This document shows positions 25,401 to 33,304 of a stretch of 64,000 nucleotides of DNA, one piece after another. Under the pieces are notes generated by a model, which was not told the DNA's origin, searched no databases, and was given only the letters and a program-made list of their open reading frames with translations. A program made the position numbers and the translations under genes. Positions within the stretch are counted from its first letter, which is position 1. Every line of letters starts with the position of its first letter. Source of the DNA: Marinobacter xestospongiae (GTDB lineage: Bacteria > Pseudomonadota > Gammaproteobacteria > Pseudomonadales > Oleiphilaceae); assembly GCF_023156385.1 (NCBI RefSeq), contig NZ_JAKZAK010000020.1, positions 46,375-110,374 of the forward strand. The letters run 5' to 3'.

Positions 25401-25691
25401 GATCAAGTCCTGCGTTTGGAAACGTTCGAATAAGATAGCAGCCAGTCTAGCGCCCACCCGCATCGCCTCATTGGCAGGCCTGACACCCCCCGGGTCCGGT
25501 TGAGTCAATCCAAAAAAAGTCAGGAGCCTTAACCTACGGGGCAAGCACGGCGACCAATCTGGCCAAACCGGTGACCGAACAACGCTCCGGCGATCACCAG
25601 CCAGCGCCGCAATCCGGCTGTCCGGTGCCATAATGGCGGAAAGCCGTTTCACTCTGATCATCCATCGCAAGTCACGGAAGAGGAAGACTCC

Positions 25692-27101
25692 ATGTCCGAC
25701 CTGTACCTGAAGTTCGTCAACACCCCGGTGGGCAAGACCGCCGCCCAGTCTCTTGGGCTGCCCTCCCCAATCCCCCTGAAACGCTGGCAGCGGGCCGACC
25801 AGCCTTTCCTGGAAGGCGATGTGCTGGTCGGGGCAGCCAATGGCGGCAAGGCAATTGCCGATCTCGGCGCCATTCTCAACGCCAGCCCGGCCCGGGTATT
25901 TCACGTCTCTGGCGCCGAGCGTCTGGAGGATTCTGCCAAGGCCGGCAACAAGGCCAAGCCCCTGGCTCTCGATGGCGAAACGGACACCCGCTTCAGTGCC
26001 CTGGTGTTCGATGCCTCCGGCATCAAGGACACCGCCGATCTGCGCGCGTTGTATGATTTCTTTCACCCCAGCATCCGCAAGCTCGGCCGCAATGGCCGGG
26101 TGCTGATTGTCGGCCAGGACCCGGCGAGCTGCCGGGCCGCCCCCTACGCCGCCAGTCAGCGTGCACTGGAGGGCTTTACCCGCGCCATCGGCAAGGAAAT
26201 CGGCAAGAAAGGCGCCACCGCCAATCTGCTGTGGCTGGCCCCCAATACGGAGCATCAGCTGGAATCGAGCGTTCGCTTTTTCCTTTCGCCCCGCTCAGCC
26301 TATGTGTCCGGTCAGGTGGCGCGAATTGGCAAGTCCACCGTCACCGCCAGCGCCACCAACCCCGTGGCCCCTTTAACCGGTAAGGTTGCACTGGTGACCG
26401 GCGCATCCCGCGGCATTGGCGAATCCATCGCCGACACCCTGGCTCGCGATGGCGCCACCGTGATTGGCCTGGACATCCCCGCCGCGCAGGAAGAACTGCA
26501 GAAGGTGGTCAGCCGGATTGGCGGCAAGGCACTGACCTGCGACATCACCGACAGCCAGGCACCGGCCATGATTGCCGGGTTCATTCAGGAGACGTTTGGC
26601 GGGATTGACCTGGTGGTCCATAACGCGGGCATCACCCGCGACAAGACCCTCGGCAAGATGCCCGAGCACTTCTGGGATATGGCCATTGCGGTCAACCTCA
26701 CCGCCGAGGAACTGATCGACGAAGCACTGCTGAAGCAGGATTTGTTGCGGGAGAACGGACGAATTGTCTGCGTTTCGTCCATCAGCGGGATCGCGGGCAA
26801 TTTTGGCCAGACCAACTATGCCTGCGCGAAGTCCGGCGTGATTGGGTATGTGGAAGCCATGGCCAAGCAACTGAAGAAGGGCATCACCATCAACGCCGTG
26901 GCCCCCGGTTTCATCGAAACCCAGATGACCGCAGCCATGCCCCTGACCATTCGCGAGGCCGGGCGGCGGATGAACAGCCTGTCCCAGGGTGGACTGCCGG
27001 TGGACGTCGCGGAGGCCATCGCCTGGTTCTGCAACCCGGCGTCAGTCGGCGTTAACGGCAACGTGGTGCGGGTCTGCGGCCAATCACTGATTGGTCGATA
27101 A
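25692..27101 (+). CDS. Large FabG-type 3-oxoacyl-ACP reductase (two-domain SDR)
   Basis: A 469-residue SDR, roughly twice the normal FabG length. The first ~225 residues form a degenerate Rossmann-like domain ('ARVFHVSGAERL', 'GRVLIVGQDPAS'). The C-terminal half is a complete classical SDR: 'ALVTGASRGIGESIADTL' cofactor loop, 'VHNAGITRDKTL' and active site Ser ('SSISGIAG') with 'YACAK'. This matches high-molecular-weight FabG4-type enzymes that use NADH and act on long or CoA-linked substrates. Divergent from the thiolase, so it may take part in fatty acyl-CoA metabolism or storage-polymer synthesis; no decisive neighbour is present. An AAGAGGAAG site precedes the ATG. Confidence 0.88.
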   Translation: MSDLYLKFVNTPVGKTAAQSLGLPSPIPLKRWQRADQPFLEGDVLVGAANGGKAIADLGAILNASPARVFHVSGAERLEDSAKAGNKAKPLALDGETDTRFSALVFDASGIKDTADLRALYDFFHPSIRKLGRNGRVLIVGQDPASCRAAPYAASQRALEGFTRAIGKEIGKKGATANLLWLAPNTEHQLESSVRFFLSPRSAYVSGQVARIGKSTVTASATNPVAPLTGKVALVTGASRGIGESIADTLARDGATVIGLDIPAAQEELQKVVSRIGGKALTCDITDSQAPAMIAGFIQETFGGIDLVVHNAGITRDKTLGKMPEHFWDMAIAVNLTAEELIDEALLKQDLLRENGRIVCVSSISGIAGNFGQTNYACAKSGVIGYVEAMAKQLKKGITINAVAPGFIETQMTAAMPLTIREAGRRMNSLSQGGLPVDVAEAIAWFCNPASVGVNGNVVRVCGQSLIGR

Positions 27102-27117
27102 CGCGCTCGCCATCACA

Positions 27118-27148
27118 GGCCAGCCGGGAGTTCGCCTTCTGGCTGGCC
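27118..27148. terminator. GC-rich hairpin after the FabG-like gene
   Basis: An 8-bp perfect stem GGCCAGCC/GGCTGGCC with a 15-nt loop, 17 bp after the stop codon. No T-run follows, so it is a weak or Rho-dependent stop at best. Confidence 0.4.
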
Positions 27149-27288
27149 CAGTGTTTACCGACCACTCAGATCCTTAAGAGGCGCTGGAAGCGATCTTTCG
27201 GCGGAAAAGTGAGGAAAACAGAAAACCCAGACACGACAAAACCCCGCCCAAATCATTCAGGCAGAGTAAGTAAAGAAATGCGGGAAAA

Positions 27289-27364
27289 TGGTGGGTGGTA
27301 CTGGGATCGAACCAGTGACCCTCGCCTTGTAAGGGCGATGCTCTCCCAGCTGAGCTAACCACCC
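27289..27364 (-). tRNA. tRNA-Val (TAC), copy A
   Basis: A 76-nt tRNA with the anticodon TAC in 'CCCTTACAAGG' and a complete acceptor stem GGGTGGT/ACCACCC, plus CCA. It is identical across its full length to the copy at 27514-27589, and it forms a Val-Asp-Val cluster on the minus strand. Confidence 0.97.
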
Positions 27365-27378
27365 AGACAACAAGGAAA

Positions 27379-27455
27379 TGGCGGAGCGGACGGGACTCGA
27401 ACCCGCGACCCCCGGCGTGACAGGCCGGTATTCTAACCAACTGAACTACCGCTCC
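27379..27455 (-). tRNA. tRNA-Asp (GTC)
   Basis: A 77-nt tRNA with anticodon GTC ('CCTGTCACG'), G73 discriminator and encoded CCA. Middle gene of the cluster. Confidence 0.97.
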
Positions 27456-27513
27456 GCAGCGATACCAAATTGTGCTTGCCTTCAAGCTCAGATGAACTCA
27501 AAAGCTCCGGAAT

Positions 27514-27589
27514 TGGTGGGTGGTACTGGGATCGAACCAGTGACCCTCGCCTTGTAAGGGCGATGCTCTCCCAGCTGAGCTAACCACCC
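27514..27589 (-). tRNA. tRNA-Val (TAC), copy B
   Basis: Identical to the copy at 27289-27364. First gene of the minus-strand cluster. Upstream (27590-27780) is an AT-rich stretch that probably holds the cluster promoter. Confidence 0.97.
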
Positions 27590-27780
27590 AGTCCCGGAAT
27601 CACCCGGTTGAGATGTGTTGTCTCGACCAGATGAGTTGCGCATTCTAAGGATTTTTTCGGGCCTGTCAAACCTTTTGCCAAACTTTTTTCAAAAAACTGA
27701 AAAAAAGCCAAAATCGTCTATATTTCAAACACATCGAGCAAAAACCAGACAACCAGAACCGCTCCGAACAGCATCAACAG

Positions 27781-28056
27781 CTACTCGGTCGCCGACCTCC
27801 CCGTATGCACCTGCCGGCGCACAACCTTCATGCCATTGCGCCGCTGGGCGGCCAACCGGTTCTTACGCTCCAACACCAGCCGGCTCACTCGTGCCCGCCG
27901 GGCGTCCGGCAACGCCTGACTGGCGAGGGCGCGATTCCACTCGTCCAGCCGCTGACGCAACGACTCGGCATTTTCCGTTACCTGTTGCTGCCATTCCGGC
28001 AGCCGGGCTTTCAACCAGTACCGCAGCTCATCCCAGCGGGAATGTCTCTCAAACAT
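27781..28056 (-). CDS. Small basic helical hypothetical protein
   Basis: A 91-residue protein I do not recognise. It is helix-rich and positively charged, with many Arg and Trp ('WDELRYWLKARLPEWQQQV', 'RRQVHTGRS' tail). No signal peptide or membrane segment. An AAGGA site 7 bp before the ATG at 28056 supports translation. Its frame is open with high-GC third positions. It lies between the tRNA cluster and the lipoprotein gene on the same strand and could be co-transcribed with the latter. Confidence 0.6.
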   Translation of the reverse strand: MFERHSRWDELRYWLKARLPEWQQQVTENAESLRQRLDEWNRALASQALPDARRARVSRLVLERKNRLAAQRRNGMKVVRRQVHTGRSATE

Positions 28057-28159
28057 GCTGTGTTCCTTGCCTTACTTCAGCATGGGATCAGTCTAGTCAC
28101 AGATCTCCATGCCAACAACGTTCCCTCTCATCTAGCAGGTGCCTCTTGACCCTCGGTCT

Positions 28160-29020
28160 TCAGAATGGCCACCAGCCCCCGGACTGACGGGCATCCTCAC
28201 GCTCCCTTTCTGTTTCCAGCCGGGCATAGGCCTCCTCACGGGCTTCAATACGCTGATCCGTCTCCAGTTCGGGCTCATCGCCTCCAAACGGCCAGTACCA
28301 GGGCGCAGGCTCATAAAGGCCGGTGGACACCAGACGGGCGAGTTCCTCGTCTCGCTCTTCCTCAAGTCGGGCGAGATCACGCTCAAAATCGGTGTCCTCA
28401 TTCTCCCGGACAATGGACGTCGCTGCGTGATTGGGAGCCAACAGATCGCTGTTCAGGAAACGGGTGGAGACCAGTTCATCCGCCGCCATGGCGACCTCTC
28501 GGGTGACCAGCTGCAGGTCGCCGTTTGCCAGTGGGTGCTCCGGATCAAGATCGGGGTGGCGGGTCGCGGGCTCGGTCAGTTCGTTGTAACGCAGGTAATA
28601 GATGCGGCCGGGTTCGACCGTCAGGGTGGCGTCGGCGATCAGACTCAGACTGAAGTGGCCCAGCCCCTCCAGTCCGAGCAAGGGACGTCGCATCGCGATA
28701 TGACGCTCTCCCGGGCTCACCTCCAGCCAGGTAAAGCTGTCGTTGCGAATGTTGAAGTAGTGCTGGTTGTCAACGTAAACGCTGGGCGCCTCAATCTCGT
28801 CCGCCGCCCACTGGGAATGGGTGCGATAGAAGTAGATCAGCGCGTTATTCTGGCTCCAGGCGTCATTGTCGATATGCACGAAGTCCGGTCCAGATACCGG
28901 ATGCAGAAAGGCTCCGGTGCTCTTACCAATGGACTGGTACACCTGACAGCCAGAAAGCAGGGTCAGCAGCAGGGCAAGGGAAAGCGCTGAGGCGGCGCGG
29001 GTCAACCTGGGCATATTCAT
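28160..29020 (-). CDS. DUF2846-type lipoprotein
   Basis: A 286-residue predicted lipoprotein with a lipobox ending LLSGC. The first ~180 residues resemble DUF2846 (a beta-rich periplasmic domain with 'IYFYRTHSQW' and 'SFTWLEVSPGERHIAM'). The C-terminal ~90 residues are highly charged, Glu/Arg-rich and coiled-coil-like, ending 'WWPF'. Start could be the ATG at 29020 or 29014. DUF2846 proteins are uncharacterised. Tail charge suggests binding to another envelope protein or a membrane surface. Confidence 0.75.
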   Translation of the reverse strand: MNMPRLTRAASALSLALLLTLLSGCQVYQSIGKSTGAFLHPVSGPDFVHIDNDAWSQNNALIYFYRTHSQWAADEIEAPSVYVDNQHYFNIRNDSFTWLEVSPGERHIAMRRPLLGLEGLGHFSLSLIADATLTVEPGRIYYLRYNELTEPATRHPDLDPEHPLANGDLQLVTREVAMAADELVSTRFLNSDLLAPNHAATSIVRENEDTDFERDLARLEEERDEELARLVSTGLYEPAPWYWPFGGDEPELETDQRIEAREEAYARLETEREREDARQSGGWWPF

Positions 29021-29144
29021 TGTTATCAATCTCTTGTGCCAGTTTGCGTGCCCCGACATGGTAGCAGCACCGGGGTCCGGGAACTGAGAGCTACCGCAAG
29101 AGATGACTACGTTTTGTTACATGGCCCAGGATGACACGGTTAGG

Positions 29145-30104
29145 CTATGGCTGTGCCACCTGTGCCCGCAGGGAACTGACCTCGTCCGACAGTCTCACCA
29201 GCCGCGACGTCAACTGAGCACGGGAAGCATCAATTGCCTTGACGGTCTGCTCCAGCTCCGCGATCCGTGCTTGCGCACGCGACAGGTCGCCAGCGCCCGC
29301 CTGTTGCTGGCCCTGACGCTCCAGCGCCTGAAGCCTACTCTGGACTTCGGCATCAGCTAACTGGCGCTCCTGCCGGAAGCGCTGCAGACGCTGCTCGATG
29401 GCCTGGGCCGTCTCGCCCTCGAGTTCCGACACCTGCTGCGCCACGGCAGCGAGCTGCTGCTCCAACGCTGACTGCTGACTGGCCAGCTGCGTTTTCAGTT
29501 CCTTGAGCTGATTGGTAAAACGCTGTGAGGCCGTGTTGGCCTGCTGCTCCAGATCGGTCAGTTGGTCATGCTGGGACGCGAGCGTTCCTTTGAGGCTGTC
29601 GATGGCAGTGCTGTGTTCAGCCAAAGTTGCCTTGTTACGCTCATTGGCGACCACCCACAGCTTTCGGATCTCGCTGTCGGTGGTGTCCAGCCGCTCGCCA
29701 TGGGAAGCCAACTGCTCTTCCATGGAAGCGCCGGTCTCCGCCAGGCTCTCGCCGGTTTCACTCAGTTCCCCTTCAAACCGGGCCAGAGCCAGCTTGCTTT
29801 GCCGGGCCCAGTAATCCGCCTCCTCCAACTGCCCTTCCAGGGCCGCAATCCGTTGCTGCTGCTGCCAGCCCAACGTCCCGCCTGCCGCGATCGAGGCCAG
29901 GACCAGCCCCCACAGCACCAACGGTCGTCCGGCCGGTTTTGTCGGAGACGCTTTGGTCTTGGCGGCAGGTTTTGCAGACTTGGCGCCCGCCTTGGCCGGC
30001 TTTTCACTCTTTACCGGCTCGCCTTCCCGCAGTGTCGGTGGCGACTCAGCCTTATCGGGTTGCTTGCCTCTGAGTTCATCGTCATCGGGACGAAGGGATT
30101 CCAT
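29145..30104 (-). CDS. Single-pass membrane coiled-coil protein, function unknown
   Basis: A 319-residue protein with a basic, Lys/Pro/Ala-rich N-terminus (about residues 1-58), one membrane helix ('LVLWGLVLASIAAGGTLGW') and a long coiled-coil from about residue 80 to the end. It resembles bitopic envelope proteins such as those with TolA- or septum-linked roles, but I cannot assign it. A GAGG site precedes the ATG. Located 125 bp from the lipoprotein gene on the same strand, which may place both in one envelope unit. Confidence 0.75.
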   Translation of the reverse strand: MESLRPDDDELRGKQPDKAESPPTLREGEPVKSEKPAKAGAKSAKPAAKTKASPTKPAGRPLVLWGLVLASIAAGGTLGWQQQQRIAALEGQLEEADYWARQSKLALARFEGELSETGESLAETGASMEEQLASHGERLDTTDSEIRKLWVVANERNKATLAEHSTAIDSLKGTLASQHDQLTDLEQQANTASQRFTNQLKELKTQLASQQSALEQQLAAVAQQVSELEGETAQAIEQRLQRFRQERQLADAEVQSRLQALERQGQQQAGAGDLSRAQARIAELEQTVKAIDASRAQLTSRLVRLSDEVSSLRAQVAQP

Positions 30105-30393
30105 ACGGGCCTCGGCTCCAAAATTTCAACAGCTTGTGGGCTTCTGATGATACCCGGCGACCCGCCACCAACCAAGCAGCATGGATAAGACCTAATAATG
30201 ATGGGAGGCTCCGACCATCGACCGTGATCGCAGTGTCACATGGATGCACCAGTGTCTGGTTCTTCTATTACCGCCATACTTTTCACCGCCGGCATCCAGG
30301 TACCGCCAGCGCCGCCGCTCAGTGCTATTTGCAAGCATTCACGGCAGTACCTACAATGGCCGGCTTTCTTGACAAGCTTCGGGACTGCTTCTT

Positions 30394-30885
30394 ATGCAAC
30401 CGCTGGTAGGACTGATCATGGGTTCCAAGTCGGATTGGCCGACCATGGAACACGCTGCTGTAATGCTCGACAAACTGGGCGTACCTTACGAAACCCGTGT
30501 GGTATCCGCTCACCGAACCCCTGACCTGCTGTTTGAATACGCCAAGACAGCCGCCGACCGTGGCCTCAAGGTGATTGTCGCAGGTGCCGGGGGAGCAGCC
30601 CACCTGCCGGGGATGGTTGCCTCCCAGACCGCGCTGCCGGTGCTGGGCGTCCCGGTACAATCGAAGGCGCTGAACGGACTCGACTCGCTGCTGTCCATAG
30701 CCCAGATGCCGGGCGGAATTGCCGTCGGTACGCTGGCCATTGGTAAGGCAGGCGCCACCAACGCTGGCCTGCTGGCCGCGCAGATTATCGGAACCCAGGA
30801 CGACGAGGTTCGTCAGGCCATTGAGGCATTCCGGGCAGACCAGACCCAGACGGTACTGGACAACCCGGACCCGGCGGCCGACTGA
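30394..30885 (+). CDS. purE: N5-carboxyaminoimidazole ribonucleotide mutase
   Basis: A 163-residue class I PurE. The substrate-binding loop '[11 protein letters not shown]', the 'SAHRTPD' motif and the '[12 protein letters not shown]' motif are intact. It converts N5-CAIR to CAIR in purine synthesis. The purK gene follows by 60 bp and is certainly its operon partner. Confidence 0.97.
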   Translation: MQPLVGLIMGSKSDWPTMEHAAVMLDKLGVPYETRVVSAHRTPDLLFEYAKTAADRGLKVIVAGAGGAAHLPGMVASQTALPVLGVPVQSKALNGLDSLLSIAQMPGGIAVGTLAIGKAGATNAGLLAAQIIGTQDDEVRQAIEAFRADQTQTVLDNPDPAAD

Positions 30886-30945
30886 GTCACGCCCGGGTAT
30901 CCAGTTTACCGACTTATTGGATACTGATAACTGTTGGAGTCCCCA

Positions 30946-32052
30946 ATGCGTATTGGAGTGTTAGGCGCCGGCCAGCTCGGCCGTATGTTGGCCCTGGCTG
31001 GCTACCCGCTGGCCAAGTCCTTTGTGTTCTATGATCTCTCCGGCAGCCCCAGCGCCGGCCTCGGAGAGGTGATTGTCGACCGTGAAGGCGACTACCTGGA
31101 TGACTTCCTGAACCGGGTTGACCGGGTTACCTACGAATTCGAACACCTCCCTGTAGACGTCGCCGAACAGATAGCCTCCCTCAAACCGGTACATCCATGT
31201 CCCCGGGCACTGAAAGTGTGCCAGAACCGGGAAGCGGAGAAGACCCTGTTCGGCGAACTGGGCATCCCCACCCCCCAGTGGCGCATTGCCGACAGCGCGG
31301 ACAGCTTGCGCCAGGCTGCCGAAGAACTGGGATGCCCGGTGGTCGCCAAGTCCAACACCGAAGGCTATGACGGCAAGGGCCAGGCGGTGCTGCGGGATCC
31401 CTCAGACGCGGAATCTGCCTGGACTGGCATTGGCCATCCGCGCCTGATCGTGGAGAAGTTTGTCGAGTTCTCCCGCGAGGTATCGATCATCGCAACTCGC
31501 GGTGAAGATGGCGAAGTCGCCTACTACCCTATTGCCGAGAACAGCCACCACGAAGGCATCCTGCGCTATTCCGTGGCACCGGCGCCAAAGATGGCCGCCG
31601 ATATCGATGATCAGGCCAAAAGCTACATCCGCGCCCTGCTCAACGAGCTCAATTACGTTGGCGTCCTGACGCTGGAACTGTTCCAGACTGAGGACGGCCT
31701 GGTGGCGAATGAGATGGCCCCCCGGGTTCACAACTCCGGTCACTGGACCATCGAAGGCGCCATGACCAGCCAGTTCGAAAACCACATCCGAGCCGTCAGC
31801 GGCCACCCCCTGGGCAATACCGATGCCCGCGGCTACAGCTGCATGATCAACATCATCGGTGAGCATGGTGACCTGGACGCGATCATGCGGTTGCCCTATG
31901 CCCACCTGCACCTGTACAACAAGGCGGAGCGGCCTGGCCGCAAACTGGGGCATGTCAACATACTGGCCGACAGCTATGACGAGCTGCGCTGGCGCGTCAA
32001 AAACTGCGCCAGCTTCCTGCCGGGCTGTCCGGAGTTCGACGTCGACCTTTGA
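30946..32052 (+). CDS. purK: 5-(carboxyamino)imidazole ribonucleotide synthase
   Basis: A 368-residue ATP-grasp enzyme ('RIGVLGAGQLGRML', 'VAKSNTEGYDGKGQAVL', 'VEKFVEFSREVSIIA', 'EMAPRVHNSGHWT'). It makes N5-CAIR from AIR, bicarbonate and ATP, directly before PurE. I chose the ATG at 30946, preceded by 'GTTGGAG'. Confidence 0.97.
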   Translation: MRIGVLGAGQLGRMLALAGYPLAKSFVFYDLSGSPSAGLGEVIVDREGDYLDDFLNRVDRVTYEFEHLPVDVAEQIASLKPVHPCPRALKVCQNREAEKTLFGELGIPTPQWRIADSADSLRQAAEELGCPVVAKSNTEGYDGKGQAVLRDPSDAESAWTGIGHPRLIVEKFVEFSREVSIIATRGEDGEVAYYPIAENSHHEGILRYSVAPAPKMAADIDDQAKSYIRALLNELNYVGVLTLELFQTEDGLVANEMAPRVHNSGHWTIEGAMTSQFENHIRAVSGHPLGNTDARGYSCMINIIGEHGDLDAIMRLPYAHLHLYNKAERPGRKLGHVNILADSYDELRWRVKNCASFLPGCPEFDVDL

Positions 32053-32234
32053 GGGAGATGAGCCGTTTTTGACCAAACGGGTTGAAATGGTATTTTTCAT
32101 CCCAATATTGCAGCCTTAGAGGGCCCACCAGCTGTATCTGGAAGGTTGGGCCGCTGACTGAATGGCTAATAATACCGTTGTCGGTGACCCTGGATGTCGC
32201 CGATCCATTGAGAGAAACCTGGGAGAACGACCTC

Positions 32235-32813
32235 ATGGCATTTGAACTTCCTGCACTGCCTTACGAAAAAAACGCACTGGAACCGCACATCTCCGCAGAG
32301 ACTCTGGAATACCATTACGGCAAGCACCACGCCACTTACGTCACCAAGCTGAATGGCCTGGTGGAAGGTACTGACGATGCCAACAAGTCCCTGGAAGACA
32401 TCATCAAGACTTCCAGTGGCCCGCTGTTCAACAACGCAGCCCAGATCTGGAACCACACTTTCTACTGGCACTGCCTGAGCCCGAACGGTGGTGGTGAGCC
32501 GACCGGCGCCGCCGCGGACGCCATCAACGCCGCGTTCGGTTCGTTCGAGAACTTCAAGAAGGAGTTCAACGACAAGGCCGCCAACAACTTCGGCTCCGGC
32601 TGGACCTGGCTGGTCAAGAAAGCCGACGGCAGCGTCGCCATCGCCAACACCAGCAACGCCGAAACTCCGCTGACCACTGCGGACAAGCCGGTGCTGACTG
32701 TCGACGTTTGGGAACACGCCTACTACATCGACTACCGCAACTCCCGCCCCAACTACCTGGAGGCATTCTGGAACCTGGTGAACTGGGATTTCGTTAACGA
32801 AAACCTGGCCTAA
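32235..32813 (+). CDS. sodB: Superoxide dismutase [Fe]
   Basis: A 192-residue Fe/Mn-family superoxide dismutase. Metal ligands and motifs: '[15 protein letters not shown]' (two His), '[10 protein letters not shown]', 'GSGWTWLV' and '[13 protein letters not shown]' (Asp and His). The pattern fits the Fe-type (SodB) with the 'GGGEPTG'-type middle. Cytosolic, removes superoxide. A GAGA site lies 6 nt before the ATG. It is a single gene ended by a strong terminator. Confidence 0.97.
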   Translation: MAFELPALPYEKNALEPHISAETLEYHYGKHHATYVTKLNGLVEGTDDANKSLEDIIKTSSGPLFNNAAQIWNHTFYWHCLSPNGGGEPTGAAADAINAAFGSFENFKKEFNDKAANNFGSGWTWLVKKADGSVAIANTSNAETPLTTADKPVLTVDVWEHAYYIDYRNSRPNYLEAFWNLVNWDFVNENLA

Positions 32814-32853
32814 TCCCCACGTTCCAGCCGATCGTTGATCGGTTGTCGTGACA

Positions 32854-32880
32854 AACGCCCGCCTTTGCGGGCGTTTTTTG
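32854..32880 (+). terminator. Rho-independent terminator of sodB
   Basis: A 9-bp stem AACGCCCGC/GCGGGCGTT with a 4-nt loop followed by a T-run (TTTTTT), 40 bp after the sodB stop. Confidence 0.93.
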
Positions 32881-33286
32881 TTTTATTCGCCCCGTTTATC
32901 CATCCGCTCCGCCTCCCCCGCCCATCCAGACGACCACTGTTACTACAAAGCTACAATTTGAAATATGCTTCCGCCCCAAAATCTGGCACAAATACCCCTC
33001 TATTATGTATGGGGAATCAAGTGTCCCGCCTGGCCGGGCTATCGCTGTCACTTATTTGTGCGATGCGCTAAAGTGCTTTAATGAACTTTTTCTGGTTATT
33101 CAGGCGTCTTTGGTCAACCAATGGGGCCTCTGACTAACCGGCAGGGGGTTCCGGGGACGCAATGATCCGCCCCACCCTGGACCTGAAAATCACACCGACT
33201 CTCTGGGACGACACTTGACTGCAAACCGGCTCATCGAATTTCATGTGTTCCGTACGCCAGTCTTTATCGGGCGGGAAATAACAACA
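32881..33286 (+). other. Gene-free leader upstream of the GGDEF-EAL gene
   Basis: No protein or RNA gene is convincing here. The segment is more AT-rich around 32990-33120 than its surroundings. It carries a lone 'GTGTCCCGCCTGG' tract near 33020 that resembles an inverted-repeat element tip but has no partner. It probably holds the promoter of the phosphodiesterase gene. Confidence 0.4.
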
Positions 33287-33304
33287 ATGAACGGTACTCG
33301 ATGA
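33287..33304 (+). CDS. Five-codon upstream open frame overlapping the phosphodiesterase start
   Basis: The mini-frame reads ATG-AAC-GGT-ACT-CGA-TGA. Its TGA overlaps the ATG of the next gene as ATGA. It has a weak GGGA-type site upstream, whereas the main ATG at 33301 has none visible, so translational coupling or a different true start is possible. Confidence 0.4.
   Translation: MNGTR

Noticed and set aside
25411..25430. CGTTT-GG-AAACG inverted repeat as a PsrA/FadR site of the thiolase gene
   Set aside because: Arms point the wrong way for PsrA sites and are short. I do not claim a regulator.
27289..27589. Possible tRNA-linked integration site in the Val-Asp-Val cluster
   Set aside because: Identical tRNA copies can mimic direct repeats. 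No integrase, phage or att-like truncation is near.
33018..33032. Possible third element tip GTGTCCCGCCTGG
   Set aside because: No inverted partner within 400 bp and only about 12 matching bases; may be chance.
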